Position numbers and translations under genes: made by a program
NCBI GenBank assembly: GCA_041394405.1
Contig: JAWKIF010000014.1
Location: 98,988-162,987 of the forward strand
DNA length: 64,000 nt
DNA from: Microthrix sp041394405
GTDB taxonomy: Bacteria > Actinomycetota > Acidimicrobiia > Acidimicrobiales > Microtrichaceae
Reading direction: 5' to 3'
In this document: piece after piece, positions 7,921 through 17,353 of the stretch
How the letters are laid out: each line of letters begins with the position of its first letter
Position numbering within the stretch: position 1 is the first letter of the stretch
Notes under the pieces: model-generated
What the model was told of the DNA's origin: nothing
What the model saw: the letters and a program-made list of their open reading frames with translations, nothing else
Databases searched by the model: none

Positions 7921-8968
7921 CTGGGGCCAACTCCGTCAACGGCCCGTACGTGTCCGGCCTGCGGGTGGCCAACAGCGGAAACAACTCCAGCCAGTCCCGC
8001 CGGGCGTCCAGGTCCACGTCGGCCACCAGCACCGCGTCGCCGTCCCGCGGGGCCTGCACCAGCACTCGCCCGTAGGGGTCGGAGATGAACGACGAGCCGT
8101 AGAACGTGATGGCCGTGTCCGTGCCGCCCTCCGCACCCGACAGGTCAGCCGCCCGCTCGGTTCCGATGCGGTTCACCGCGACCATGGTGAGCCCGTTGGC
8201 GATGCCGTTGCCCACGATCACCTGCTGCCACAGGGGCCGGGTGTCGAAGCTGGGGTGATCCGGCTCGGAGCCGATGGCAGTCGGATACACCAGCAGGTCG
8301 GCGCCGGCCAGGGAGTAGGCGCGGGGCGGTTCGCTGAACCATTGGTCCCAGCAGGTGGGCAACCCCACGCGAGCTGGGCCCACGTCGGCCACCGGATAGC
8401 CGGTGTCGCCGGGGGCGAAGTAGCGGTCCTCGTAGTAGCCGGCGGTGACGGGGAGGTGCAGCTTGCGGGTGCTGGCCAGCAGTTCGCCGTCGGGCGCCAC
8501 GGCGATGGCCGTGTTGAAGCCCAACTCGGCCTCCCCCGGCGCTGCTGCCGCTGCCGAGGCGTTCGCCTCGTACAGGGAAGCGTGAACCACAACGCCGTGG
8601 CGGGCCGCCTGCTCGGCCGCGAACCGGTGGGTGGGCCCGCCCGGCAACGGCTCCGGTTGCACCCCGAGCGCTCGGGGGCCATCGGGCACCATGGCGAAGT
8701 AGGGCGACAGCGTCAGCTCCTGCAGACACACCAGCTGGGCCCCGGCCCGGGCGGCCAGTTCGATGCCCGCGGCAAGGCAGGCGAGGTGCTCGGCATCGTC
8801 GGCGTGCCACGAAGTCTGCACCGCGCCGACGCGCACCGTGCCCCGCTCGGGCGGGCGCACCCGAGCCGGCGACGGCCTCGAACCGAGACTGGTGATCAGT
8901 TCGAACCCGGCGTGGTGCTGGGGGCCCGTCTCGTCATCTCCGCTGCGATCATGCATAGGCGCCATCAT
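7886..8968 (-). CDS. aguB: N-carbamoylputrescine amidase
   Basis: 360 aa carbon-nitrogen hydrolase (nitrilase fold) that would cleave N-carbamoylputrescine to putrescine, CO2 and ammonia. The catalytic triad is visible: Glu in LVCLQELTLSPYF, Lys in RKLHLPVTAGYYEDRYF and Cys in LPTCWDQWFSEPPR. The CWDQWF and GYYEDRYFAPGDTG signatures are those of AguB rather than of generic nitrilases. The ATG at 8968 is preferred: it follows the aguA stop by 13 nt, whereas longer reading would run into aguA. The N-terminal 50 residues before the hydrolase core are an unusual disordered-looking extension. It is the last gene of the patD-aminotransferase-aguA-aguB run. Confidence 0.9.
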   Translation of the reverse strand: MMAPMHDRSGDDETGPQHHAGFELITSLGSRPSPARVRPPERGTVRVGAVQTSWHADDAEHLACLAAGIELAARAGAQLVCLQELTLSPYFAMVPDGPRALGVQPEPLPGGPTHRFAAEQAARHGVVVHASLYEANASAAAAAPGEAELGFNTAIAVAPDGELLASTRKLHLPVTAGYYEDRYFAPGDTGYPVADVGPARVGLPTCWDQWFSEPPRAYSLAGADLLVYPTAIGSEPDHPSFDTRPLWQQVIVGNGIANGLTMVAVNRIGTERAADLSGAEGGTDTAITFYGSSFISDPYGRVLVQAPRDGDAVLVADVDLDARRDWLELFPLLATRRPDTYGPLTELAPATGGPGTQTNG

Positions 8969-8981
8969 GCAGAGGGCGCCC

Positions 8982-10034
8982 TCAAGCGTCCAGTGCCGCC
9001 GGGACCTGCTGGGTGATGCAGTGCGGCCCGCCGCCGCCGTAGGCAATCATCGCCCCGTCCACGGGGACGACCTCCCGGCCCGGGTAGAGGTCGCCGATGG
9101 TGTCCAAGGCGTCGCCATCGGCCTCGTGCCCGGTCACCGGCACCAGCACAAACCCGTTGCCTGCATACAGGTTCAGGTACGGCACCTCCACCTCGCGGCC
9201 GTGGCATCTCGTGCGGGGCAGCACGGGCAGCTCGACCACCTCGAACCCGGCGGCAGCCAGGCGGGCGCGGCTGTCGGCGGCGGTGGCATGGTCGGGATCG
9301 GCTGGGTCCTCGCACCCCTGCAGCAGGGCCAGGCCCGGCCGCGGGATGGCCACCACGTTGTCGACGTGCCCGTCGGTGTCGAGGTCGTCGGCCAGGCCAT
9401 CGGTCAGCCACACCACCCGCTCCACCCCCAGCCACTCGCCCAGCAGGGCTTCGAGACCGGGCTTGGTCCGCGGCGACCCGCCGGGCAGCGGGCCGCGGTT
9501 GGGGTTCAGCAGGCATCGCTCGGTGGTCACCACGGTGCCCGCACCGTCCACGGCGAGGGCCCCGCCCTCCAGGACGAAGGGCGCCCGCACAACAGGAAGG
9601 CCCAGGTGACCCGCCACCACCGTCGCCACCACGGCGTCGTGATGGAAGGGCTGCACCAGCTCGCCCCAGGCGTTGAAGCCGAACTGCACGGCCCTGCGGG
9701 TCACGCCGTCGCGCAGCACGATCGGGCCGGAGTCCCGCATCCAGGCATCGTCGATCGGCAGCTCCACCAGCTCCACCCCCGCGCCGGCCGCCTGCAGCCC
9801 AGCGCCCAGCAGGCCCTCGGCGCTCGGCCGTTCGCCGGGGTTCACCACCATGGAGACAGGCTCGAAGTTGGCGATGGCCTGCGCCACGTCGGCCCACGCC
9901 TGGCGGGCCCCGCCCAGGTGGCCGCCGAAGAACTCCCGCCGCACCTCGGTGGGCCAGGCCATCACGGTGCGCTCGTGCGGGTCGGTCTCCGCCGGCATCA
10001 CACCCCGCGGTGCAGGCGTGGGCGCTGCGGCCAT
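8982..10034 (-). CDS. aguA: Agmatine deiminase
   Basis: About 350 aa cytosolic enzyme of the PPAD superfamily converting agmatine to N-carbamoylputrescine and ammonia. Motifs: MAWP near the N-terminus, DDAWMRDSGPIVL, FVLEGGALAVDG, TTERCLLNPNRGP, TDGHVDN with the catalytic His/Asp, and the nucleophilic cysteine in GGGGPHCITQQVP near the C-terminus. The frame is open into the upstream aminotransferase gene, but the homology begins with the ETDPHERTVMAWP region. ATG at 10034 (8 nt after the upstream stop) or at 9998 (preceded by GGGGTG) could be used. Directly followed by aguB, which consumes its product. Confidence 0.93.
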   Translation of the reverse strand: MAAAPTPAPRGVMPAETDPHERTVMAWPTEVRREFFGGHLGGARQAWADVAQAIANFEPVSMVVNPGERPSAEGLLGAGLQAAGAGVELVELPIDDAWMRDSGPIVLRDGVTRRAVQFGFNAWGELVQPFHHDAVVATVVAGHLGLPVVRAPFVLEGGALAVDGAGTVVTTERCLLNPNRGPLPGGSPRTKPGLEALLGEWLGVERVVWLTDGLADDLDTDGHVDNVVAIPRPGLALLQGCEDPADPDHATAADSRARLAAAGFEVVELPVLPRTRCHGREVEVPYLNLYAGNGFVLVPVTGHEADGDALDTIGDLYPGREVVPVDGAMIAYGGGGPHCITQQVPAALDA

Positions 10035-10042
10035 GCCGGCCG

Positions 10043-11437
10043 TCAGGCCCCCGACAAAGCGGCGCAGAACGAGGCGAACATGTCGACGTAGCGGTCGATG
10101 TCCGCCTCGGTGTGCTGCACCGACAGCGTCCATTGCTCCTCGTCGCCGGGGGTCATGAACAGGCCGCGGTTGAGGGCCCAGGGGAAGGCGGCGCCAAACA
10201 GCTGCGGCTTGGTCTCCAGGAAGTCCCGGTAGTTGCGGGACCGCTCCGTGCGGAACGACACGCAGCCCTTGGCACCCAGGTCCACCGTATGGGCCGGGAT
10301 GTCGGAGGCCTCGATGGCCTGCTGGCAGCCTGCGGCCAACCGTGCGCCCAGTGCGCCCAGGTGCAGGTAGGCGTCCGGAGTGAGGATCTCGGTGAGACAC
10401 GCCAGGCCGGCGGCGCACACCAGCGGGTTGCCGTTGAATGTCCCCATCTGGGCGGCTCCGTTGTTGATGATGTCCATCACGGCCGCCTCGCCGCCGAACG
10501 CTGCGCCGGGGGTGCCGCCGAAGAGCGCCTTGGCATAACAGGACAGGTGCGGCTTGACGCCGTAGCGGCCCCGGGCCCCACCCTCGTGCACGGTGGCGCC
10601 GGCCTTCACCTCGTCGAAGATCAGCACCGATCCATTGCGGTCGCAGATGTCGCGCAGCGCCTGCAGATAACCCGGCTCGGGCTCGATGATGCCCACGTTC
10701 ATCATCACCGGCTCGAGGATGAGACAGGCGATCTCGTCGCCCCGCTCGGCCACCATGGCCTCGAACGCTGCGGCATCGTTGAAGGGCACCACCGCCGTGT
10801 GCTTGGCCACGTCCGCCGGGATGCCCAGCGACATGGGCGTGGTCGGCGGCAGCTCGCGGCCGCCGACGGCGTCGGAGTTGGGCAGCACCGAGAACATCAC
10901 GGTGTCGTGATGGCCGTGATAGCTGCCCTCGATCTTGACGACCAGCTCGCGACCGGTGGCCGCCCGTGCCACCCGGATGGCGTCCATGGTGGCCTCGGTG
11001 CCGCTATTGGTGAAGCGCACCTGATCGAGGTCGAACCGGCGGCACAGCTCCTCGGCCATGGCCACGGTCACCGGGGTTGGCGCTGCGAAGTGGGTGCCGC
11101 TGCGCACCGCCGCATCCACCGCCTCCACGATCTTGGGGTGGGCGTGGCCACACATGCCCACGCCGAAGCCGCCGTGGAAGTCGAGGTACTCGTTGCCGTC
11201 GATGTCCCACACCGACACGCCGTGGCCGCGCTCGATGTAGATGGGATAGGGGTCGCCGGCCTGGAACGAGCTGGGTACGCCCATGGGCAAGCTGGCCAAC
11301 GCCCGCTCGTACATGGCCTGTGAGCCCCGGGTGTTGCCCTCCAGGATGGCGCCCTCGGCATCGGCCAGTTGACCGGCTCGGGCGCTCAGCGCGTCGCCCT
11401 GTGTGGAATCGGTGGAGGTGGCAGTCGGTGTGCTCAT
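10043..11437 (-). CDS. Class III aminotransferase (HemL-like fold)
   Basis: 464 aa PLP enzyme. Glu/Asp and Lys of the cofactor site are seen in LIFDEVKAG and SCYAKALFGGTPGAAFGG. FTNSGTEATMDAIRVARAATGR and EGSYHGHHD are class III signatures shared with glutamate-1-semialdehyde aminomutase. Sequence style is HemL-like, but the gene is between patD and aguA and its start overlaps the patD stop by 1 nt (TGATG), so it belongs to the amine operon rather than to haem synthesis. Transamination of GABA, putrescine or another omega-amine is the likely job; the partner keto acid cannot be read from sequence. The residue-1 methionine at 11437 fits both the overlap and the family length. Confidence 0.85.
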   Translation of the reverse strand: MSTPTATSTDSTQGDALSARAGQLADAEGAILEGNTRGSQAMYERALASLPMGVPSSFQAGDPYPIYIERGHGVSVWDIDGNEYLDFHGGFGVGMCGHAHPKIVEAVDAAVRSGTHFAAPTPVTVAMAEELCRRFDLDQVRFTNSGTEATMDAIRVARAATGRELVVKIEGSYHGHHDTVMFSVLPNSDAVGGRELPPTTPMSLGIPADVAKHTAVVPFNDAAAFEAMVAERGDEIACLILEPVMMNVGIIEPEPGYLQALRDICDRNGSVLIFDEVKAGATVHEGGARGRYGVKPHLSCYAKALFGGTPGAAFGGEAAVMDIINNGAAQMGTFNGNPLVCAAGLACLTEILTPDAYLHLGALGARLAAGCQQAIEASDIPAHTVDLGAKGCVSFRTERSRNYRDFLETKPQLFGAAFPWALNRGLFMTPGDEEQWTLSVQHTEADIDRYVDMFASFCAALSGA

Positions 11438-12858
11438 CAGAACTTCACCATCACGTGCTTGAGTTCGGTGTAGTGCTCGATGGCGTACAGGGACATGTCC
11501 TTGCCGTAGCCCGACTGCTTGAACCCGCCGTGGGGCATCTCCGACACGATGGGGATGTGGTCGTTCACCCACACGGTGCCGAAGTGCAACTGTGCGGCCA
11601 TGCGCATGGCCCGGGACACGTCGCTGGTCCACACCGAGGAGGCCAGCCCGTAGTTGACGTCGTTGGCCCAACTCAGCGCCTGGTCCTCGTCGGCGAAGCG
11701 CTGCACCGACACCACGGGGCCGAAGACCTCGCGTTGCACGATCTCGGAGTCCTGCGCCGGGTTTGCCACCACCGTGGGGGCATAGAAGTACCCGGAGCGA
11801 TCGAGGGCGCTGCCGCCCACCACCACCTCGGCGCCGCCCTCGGCAGCCCGGCTGACCATGCCGGCAACCCGTTCCTGCTGGCCGGCGGACACCACAGGCC
11901 CCACCTCGGTGGCCTCCTCGTTCGGATCGCCGGTCACCAGGTTCCCGACCGCAGCCGACAACGCGGCCACCAGGTCGTCGTAGATGCCCGGCCCCGCCAC
12001 CACCCGGCACGGCGCGGTGCAGTCCTGGCCGGAGTTGTAGTACCCGGTCTCGGCCAGGGTGGCCACCAGGGTCTCCAGATCGGCATCGTCGAACACCACC
12101 ACCGGGGCCTTGCCGCCCAGCTCCAGGTGCACACGCTTGAGCGAATCGGCGGAGTTGCGGGCGATGAGCTTGCCGGTGTCCACGTCGCCGGTGATGCTCA
12201 CCATGGCCACGCCGGGGTGCTTCACGAGTGCGTCGCCCGCGGTCTCGCCCTGCCCGGTGACCACGTTGAACACCCCCGGCGGGAAGATGTCGGCGGCCAG
12301 CTCGGCCAGCTTCAGCGCCGTCATCGGGGTCAGTTCGCTGGGCTTGAGGATGAAGGTGTTGCCGGCGGCCAGCGCCGGACCCAGCTTCCACACCGCCATG
12401 TTGAGCGGGTAGTTCCACGGGGCGATGCCGCCACAGACGCCGAGCGGATCGCGTCGCAGCATGGAGGTGTGGTCCTCGATGTACTCGCCCGCTGCTTGAG
12501 CCTGCAGGGTGCGGGCGGCGCCGGCGAAGAACCGCAGGTTGTCGACCGTGAGGTCGAATTCGAACTCGATGATGGAGGTGGGCTTGCCCACGTTCTCCAT
12601 CTCCAGGCGCTTCAGCTCGTCCAGGTTGTCCTCGACCGCGTCGGCCAGGGCCAACAGCTTCTCGGATCGTTCACGGGGTGTGGTCCTTCCCCAGGTACCG
12701 AAGGCATCGGTGGCCGCCTGCACCGCTGCGTCGATGTCGGCGCTGCCGCTGGCCGCCACCTCGGCCAGCTGCCCGCCGCTGGCCGGATTGATCACCTGGT
12801 CGACTCCGCCGTCGGCGGCATCGCGCCACTCGCCCCCGATGTAGTTCTGCATGGCCAT
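11437..12858 (-). CDS. patD: Gamma-aminobutyraldehyde dehydrogenase
   Basis: 473 aa ALDH-family enzyme oxidising 4-aminobutanal to GABA with NAD. Motifs: APWNYPLNMAVWKLGPALAAGN, LKPSELTPMTALKLAEL, SITGDVDTGK, catalytic Glu in HLELGGKAPV and Cys in NSGQDCTAPCRV, the last being typical of PatD/Prr. HGGFKQSGYGKDMSLYAIEHYTELKH closes the protein. Start at 12858 is supported by GGGGGAG 8-10 nt upstream; a longer frame from 12912 lacks homology. First gene of the leftward operon, divergent from potABCD. Betaine-aldehyde dehydrogenases are close relatives, but the neighbouring agmatine and putrescine genes favour the aminobutyraldehyde assignment. Confidence 0.88.
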   Translation of the reverse strand: MAMQNYIGGEWRDAADGGVDQVINPASGGQLAEVAASGSADIDAAVQAATDAFGTWGRTTPRERSEKLLALADAVEDNLDELKRLEMENVGKPTSIIEFEFDLTVDNLRFFAGAARTLQAQAAGEYIEDHTSMLRRDPLGVCGGIAPWNYPLNMAVWKLGPALAAGNTFILKPSELTPMTALKLAELAADIFPPGVFNVVTGQGETAGDALVKHPGVAMVSITGDVDTGKLIARNSADSLKRVHLELGGKAPVVVFDDADLETLVATLAETGYYNSGQDCTAPCRVVAGPGIYDDLVAALSAAVGNLVTGDPNEEATEVGPVVSAGQQERVAGMVSRAAEGGAEVVVGGSALDRSGYFYAPTVVANPAQDSEIVQREVFGPVVSVQRFADEDQALSWANDVNYGLASSVWTSDVSRAMRMAAQLHFGTVWVNDHIPIVSEMPHGGFKQSGYGKDMSLYAIEHYTELKHVMVKF

Positions 12859-13080
12859 GAAGTGATCTCCCCCTGATGGTTGAACGATGCCAGCGTAGAA
12901 GCCGCCGGCCACAACGGATTCGATCGTACATCAGGCATCTGACTGTGGGAATCGCTTGCGCCACCCCGGGCCCGGATGGGAAGCTGCCGGGTGGAGGGAG
13001 CGACCGGAACCTCGGCTTCGACCGCTCGCCAGAGGCCCGCCGCTTGGGACGAGCCGGGTGCCACAAGGGGGACAGAGAGC
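12859..13080. promoter_or_regulatory. Divergent control region between patD and potA
   Basis: 222 bp without a gene separate two divergent operons for polyamine breakdown (left) and uptake (right). It must contain both promoters and probably the binding site of a regulator such as the Lrp/AsnC protein encoded at the end of the right operon. I see ribosome-binding sequences at both ends but no confident -10/-35 pair or long palindrome. Confidence 0.55.
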
Positions 13081-14328
13081 TTGAGTAGTGCTGCGAGCAC
13101 GGACGACCGGCTGGCTGCGGCAGGCGGGCCCGCGGGCCAACGGCCGCCCATCATCGAGATCGACCACGTCACCAAGCGGTTCGCCGACTTCGTCGCCGTC
13201 GACGACGCCGACTTTTCCATCGCCCAAGGCGAGTTCTTCGCCATGTTGGGCCCCTCCGGCTGCGGGAAGACCACGACGCTCCGCATGATCGCCGGATTCG
13301 AGACCCCCACCACCGGCGCCATCCGCTTGGACGGCGAGGACGTGTCCCGCACCCCGCCCCACCGGCGCAACGTCAACACGGTGTTTCAGCACTACGCGCT
13401 GTTTCCCCACATGAACGTGTGGAACAACGTGGCCTACGGGCCACGGTCGAAGAAGTGGGACCAGGCCACCGTCAAGGCCAAGGTCGACGCGGTGATCGAC
13501 GTGGTGCGTCTGGGCGAGTTCGCCGACCGCAAGCCGGCGCAGCTCTCCGGCGGGCAACAGCAGCGGGTGGCCCTGGCCCGTGCCCTGGTGAACGAGCCGG
13601 CGGCCCTGCTGCTGGACGAGCCGCTGGGCGCACTCGACCTGAAGCTGCGCCAGGTGATGCAGTTCGAGCTGAAACGCATCCAGCGAGAGATCGACATCAG
13701 CTTCGTGCACGTCACCCACGACCAAGAGGAGGCCCTCACCATGGCCGACCGAATGGCCGTGATGAACGCCGGGCGCGTGGAGCAGATCGGCACCCCGGCG
13801 GAGATCTACGAGCGCCCCGCCTCGGTGTTCGTGGCCGGCTTCATCGGCCAGGCGAACCTCTGGCCCGGAACCGCCGACTCGTTGGGGGACGGCCACGCCC
13901 AGGTCACGACGCTGGCATCCAGGGTGGGCGCCCGGTGCTTCTCGCCCAACGTGCGACCCGGCAAGGTCGTGGTGATGGTGCGCCCGGAACGCTTGGCCGT
14001 GGCCACCGAACGCCCCGATGGCGTCTCCGCCGTGGAGGTCACGGTTGAGGACCTGACCTTCCAGGGCCCCGTCGTGCGCCTGTCCATGACGGCGGCCGAT
14101 GGTCACAGCGTTCTCGCCCACCTCGGTCCCGAGGCCAACCTGCCCGGCCTTCGGCCCGGCGACCGCGTGTGGGCGCACTGGCCCGACGACGCGGCCTGCG
14201 TGCTGCCCGACGCCCCGTTGCCATCAGTGAACGACCCCGACGCCCAGGACGAAGAACTGGGCGGAGCCGTCGCAGCGGCGGTTGCCACATCCCCTCCACC
14301 ATCCGACCAATCAGAGGAGCAATCATGA
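13081..14328 (+). CDS. potA: Spermidine/putrescine ABC transporter ATP-binding protein
   Basis: 415 aa ABC ATPase. Walker A GPSGCGKTT near residue 58, Q-loop in NTVFQHYALFPHMNVWNN, signature LSGGQQQR, Walker B ALLLDEPLGALDLKLR and switch His in VHVTHDQEEALTMADR are all present. The C-terminal TOBE-like region follows GFIGQANLWPGT, as in PotA. No ATG fits the family N-terminus; the TTG at 13081, preceded by AAGGGGGA at 8 nt spacing, is the best start. Its stop overlaps the potD ATG by 4 nt. The 40-residue tail after the TOBE domain is rich in Asp, Pro and Ser and probably disordered. Works with PotB/PotC on the cytoplasmic face. Confidence 0.9.
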   Translation: MSSAASTDDRLAAAGGPAGQRPPIIEIDHVTKRFADFVAVDDADFSIAQGEFFAMLGPSGCGKTTTLRMIAGFETPTTGAIRLDGEDVSRTPPHRRNVNTVFQHYALFPHMNVWNNVAYGPRSKKWDQATVKAKVDAVIDVVRLGEFADRKPAQLSGGQQQRVALARALVNEPAALLLDEPLGALDLKLRQVMQFELKRIQREIDISFVHVTHDQEEALTMADRMAVMNAGRVEQIGTPAEIYERPASVFVAGFIGQANLWPGTADSLGDGHAQVTTLASRVGARCFSPNVRPGKVVVMVRPERLAVATERPDGVSAVEVTVEDLTFQGPVVRLSMTAADGHSVLAHLGPEANLPGLRPGDRVWAHWPDDAACVLPDAPLPSVNDPDAQDEELGGAVAAAVATSPPPSDQSEEQS

Positions 14329-15506
14329 CCCCCCGCCCGACCAACCGACCCACCCCGTTCGCGCAGGCGCGTTGGTCGCGCCGCCGCTTTCTCGGTGGAG
14401 GCGCCATGCTGACCGGCGGCCTCGTCCTTGGCCCCACGGTGCTCGCCGGGTGCGGCGACGACTCGGAGAGCTCATCGCCCAAGAGCGACGCCGACAAGAA
14501 CTCCGGCGGCACGAAGCTGCGGGTCTCCAACTGGCCGCTCTACATGGCCGAGGGCTTCAACGAGAAGTTCGAAGAGGACACCGACTTCACGATCGAGTAC
14601 AAGGAGAACTTCCAGGACAACGAGACCTGGTTTGCCGCCAACAAGGACGCCCTGCAGGCCGGCCAGGACATCGGCGCCGACCTGGTGGTGCCCACCAACT
14701 TCATGACCGCCCGGCTCATCTCGCTGGGCTGGTTGTCGGAGCTGGACCACGACAACATCCCCAACATCTCCAACCTGCGCCCCGATCTGCTGGACGGCGC
14801 GTGGGACCCGGGCGCGGTGTACTCCCTCCCCTATTTCTCCGGGTTCGTGGGACTGGCCTACAACAAGAAGGAGACGGGGCGGGAGATCACGTCCATCGAC
14901 GACCTGTGGGACCCCAAGTTCAAGGGCAAGGTGTCCATGTTCTCCGACATGCAGGACGCCCTCGGCATGATCATGATGAGTGAGGGCAACTCCCCGGCCA
15001 ATGCCAGCGTCGACGCCGTGCAACAGGCCGCCAACCTGGTGGACGAGAAGAACCAGGGTGGGCAGATCCGCCGGTTCACCGGCAACGACTACCAGGACGA
15101 TCTCACCAGCGGCAACGTCATCGTGGCCCAGGTGTACTCGGGCGACGTGGCGCAGTTGCAGGAGGACAACCCGGACATCGAGTTCGTGGTTCCCGAGGGT
15201 GGTGGCACCCAGTTTGTCGACACGATGGTCGTGCCCAGCACTACCCAGAACCAGAAGGGCGCCGAGGCGTGGATGAACTTCGTCTACGACAAGGACAACT
15301 ACGCCATGCTCACCGACTTCGTGCAGTACATCCCCGTGCTGGCCGACATGGACGAGGCCCTCGACAAGGTGAACCCCGACCTGGCCACCAACCCCCTGGT
15401 CAATCCTCCCCAGGAGGTGCTGGACCGCGTGGAGGCCTGGGGCCCCCTGCCCGAGGAGGACGAAGCCGAGATGGTGAGCATCTACGCCAAGGTCACCGGG
15501 GGCTGA
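14325..15506 (+). CDS. potD: Spermidine/putrescine-binding lipoprotein
   Basis: 393 aa extracytoplasmic receptor. The N-terminus carries a twin-arginine-type motif SRRRFLGG, a hydrophobic stretch and a lipobox TVLAGC near residue 44, so a Tat-exported lipoprotein is suggested. The mature part begins LRVSNWPLYMAE and contains YKENFQDNETWF, GADLVVPTNFM and LPYFSGFVGLAYNKK, matching PotD/PotF ligand-binding proteins. AGAGGAGC 5 nt before the ATG is a good ribosome site, and the start overlaps the potA stop. The exact polyamine bound cannot be deduced. The gene order A-D-B-C differs from the usual A-B-C-D. Confidence 0.9.
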   Translation: MTPRPTNRPTPFAQARWSRRRFLGGGAMLTGGLVLGPTVLAGCGDDSESSSPKSDADKNSGGTKLRVSNWPLYMAEGFNEKFEEDTDFTIEYKENFQDNETWFAANKDALQAGQDIGADLVVPTNFMTARLISLGWLSELDHDNIPNISNLRPDLLDGAWDPGAVYSLPYFSGFVGLAYNKKETGREITSIDDLWDPKFKGKVSMFSDMQDALGMIMMSEGNSPANASVDAVQQAANLVDEKNQGGQIRRFTGNDYQDDLTSGNVIVAQVYSGDVAQLQEDNPDIEFVVPEGGGTQFVDTMVVPSTTQNQKGAEAWMNFVYDKDNYAMLTDFVQYIPVLADMDEALDKVNPDLATNPLVNPPQEVLDRVEAWGPLPEEDEAEMVSIYAKVTGG

Positions 15507-15548
15507 GCCGGTGCTGGGCGTGGGCGTACTCATGAACGGAGGGTGCTA

Positions 15549-16424
15549 GTGGCCGGAACCGCCGGGAGCGGTCGGCGCACGGCCAAGTGGGTGCCCTACG
15601 CCATGATCGCGCCCACGCTGGCGTTCCTCCTGGTGTTCTTCGTGGTGCCCATCTTCACGCTGTTCAAGACCTCCTTGTCGGTGAACTCGGGCTCGCTGTT
15701 CGTTCCCGAGCTGAAGTTCGACTGGGAGTGGGCCAACTACGCAGCGGCCTTCGACGAGTACCGGGACCAGATCTTCCGGTCGTTCTGGTATGCCCTGGCC
15801 GCCACCGTGATCATGATCGCCATGGCCTATCCGCTGGCCTACGTGCTGGCCTTCAAGGCGGGGCGTTGGAAGAACCTCATGCTGGGCATGGTGATCCTGC
15901 CGTTCTTTGTCACGTTCCTGGTGCGGACCATTGCCTGGAAGACCATCCTGGCCGACGACGGCGTGGTGGTGGACGTGCTCGGCGCCATCCACCTGCTGCC
16001 GGCCGACGGGCGACTGCTGTCCACCCCGTGGGCCGTCATCGGGGGGCTGGTCTACAACTTCCTACCGTTCATGGTGCTGCCCATCTACGTCAGCCTGGAG
16101 AAGATCGACCCCCGGCTCATCGAGGCGTCAAAGGACCTGTACTCCTCGGCCGGGCGCGGCTTTCGCAAGGTGATCCTGCCGCTCTCCATGCCCGGAGTGC
16201 TGGCCGGCAGCCTGCTGTGTTTCATCCCCGCCAGTGGCGACTTCATCAACGCCGAGTACCTGGGCAGTACGCGAACCACCATGTTGGGCACGGTCATCCA
16301 GAAACAGTTCCTCGTGGTGAAGGACTATCCCACCGCAGCGGCCATGAGCTTCGTGCTGATGGCCATCATCCTGGTGATGGTGATCGCCTACACCCGGGCC
16401 CTCGGCACGGAGGACCTGGTCTGA
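15549..16424 (+). CDS. potB: Spermidine/putrescine ABC transporter permease PotB
   Basis: 291 aa membrane protein with about six hydrophobic segments (first at about residues 18-38). The ATPase-docking EAA loop is in EASKDLYSSAGRGFRKVILPLSMPGVLAGSL. LPFFVTFLVRTIAWKTIL and FIPASGDFINAEYLGS are PotB-like. Start at GTG 15549 is preferred because GGAGG lies 5 nt upstream; a GTG two codons earlier overlaps that site. It ends in TGATG, sharing one base with potC. Confidence 0.88.
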   Translation: MAGTAGSGRRTAKWVPYAMIAPTLAFLLVFFVVPIFTLFKTSLSVNSGSLFVPELKFDWEWANYAAAFDEYRDQIFRSFWYALAATVIMIAMAYPLAYVLAFKAGRWKNLMLGMVILPFFVTFLVRTIAWKTILADDGVVVDVLGAIHLLPADGRLLSTPWAVIGGLVYNFLPFMVLPIYVSLEKIDPRLIEASKDLYSSAGRGFRKVILPLSMPGVLAGSLLCFIPASGDFINAEYLGSTRTTMLGTVIQKQFLVVKDYPTAAAMSFVLMAIILVMVIAYTRALGTEDLV

Positions 16425-17275
16425 TGGCCGGCGAGGGAGTCACCGAGGAGGCGACCGGCTCGTCCACGAAACGGCCCGGGGCCGCCCGGCGGTTCGGTCG
16501 GGTGGGCGATCTGGCGCTGAGGGTTTCGGCCGGCCTGGTGCTGTTGTTCCTGTTCGCCCCCATCTTCGTGATCGTCCTCTTCTCGTTCAACAAGCCCAAG
16601 GGCAAGTTCAACCTGACATGGAACGAGTTCAGCCTGGATGCCTGGGCCGACCCGTTCCGCTATCCCCAGCTGACCAAGGCCATGGGCAACAGCCTGGAGA
16701 TTGCCGCGCTCTCCACCGTGGTGTCGGTGGCGCTGGGCAGCTTTGTGGCCATTGCGCTGGTGCGTCAGCGGTTCGTGGGTCGCGACACCCTCGACACGTT
16801 CCTGGTGCTGCCGTTGACCGCCGCCGAGGTGGTGATGGGCGCCTCGCTGCTCACCCTGTTTCTCGACCTGGGTTGGAACCGGGGGTTCGGCACCATCGTG
16901 TTGGCCCACATCGGCTTCCAGCTGAGCTTCGTGGCGCTCACCGTGCGCGCCCGGGTGCGCGGCCACGACTGGACCATCGAGGACGCGTCCATGGACCTTG
17001 GCGCCAACCCGCGTCGAACGTTCTGGAAGATCACCCTGCCGCTCATCATGCCGGGCATCATTGCCGCCGCCATGCTGTCGTTTGCGCTGTCGCTCGACGA
17101 CTTCATCATCACGTTCTTCAACGCCGGCTCCACCTCCACCTACCCGCTGTACGTGAACGCCGCCGTCAAGAACGGTCTGCCGCCCCAGGTGAACGTGTTG
17201 GCCACCGCCATCCTGCTGATCAGCCTGGTCTTCCTGGGCATCGGCGGGCTGCGCAACCGACGCGCCGTCGAGTAG
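16424..17275 (+). CDS. potC: Spermidine/putrescine ABC transporter permease PotC
   Basis: 283 aa inner-membrane permease. A 30-residue basic N-terminus leads into the first membrane helix (LRVSAGLVLLFLFAPIFVIVLF), followed by FSFNKPKG and TWNEFSLDAW, typical of PotC. The EAA loop is in EDASMDLGANPRRTFWKITLPLIMPGI, and SFALSLDDFIITFF is a family signature. Starts one base into the potB stop. Completes the importer; 78 bp follow before the next gene in the same direction, which probably continues the operon. Confidence 0.9.
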   Translation: MAGEGVTEEATGSSTKRPGAARRFGRVGDLALRVSAGLVLLFLFAPIFVIVLFSFNKPKGKFNLTWNEFSLDAWADPFRYPQLTKAMGNSLEIAALSTVVSVALGSFVAIALVRQRFVGRDTLDTFLVLPLTAAEVVMGASLLTLFLDLGWNRGFGTIVLAHIGFQLSFVALTVRARVRGHDWTIEDASMDLGANPRRTFWKITLPLIMPGIIAAAMLSFALSLDDFIITFFNAGSTSTYPLYVNAAVKNGLPPQVNVLATAILLISLVFLGIGGLRNRRAVE

Positions 17276-17353
17276 CGCCGGCGGGGCATCACCGCTTTTG
17301 CGGCCGGTTCGCCGTCGCGGCGCACCCCATCCACCATTGTTGCTAGGAGCCTC

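Noticed and set aside
10043..12418. 791-codon frame as a fused ALDH-aminotransferase
   Set aside because: The first 326 codons are a shadow of patD in another frame. The aminotransferase starts at the ATG 11437 that overlaps the patD stop.
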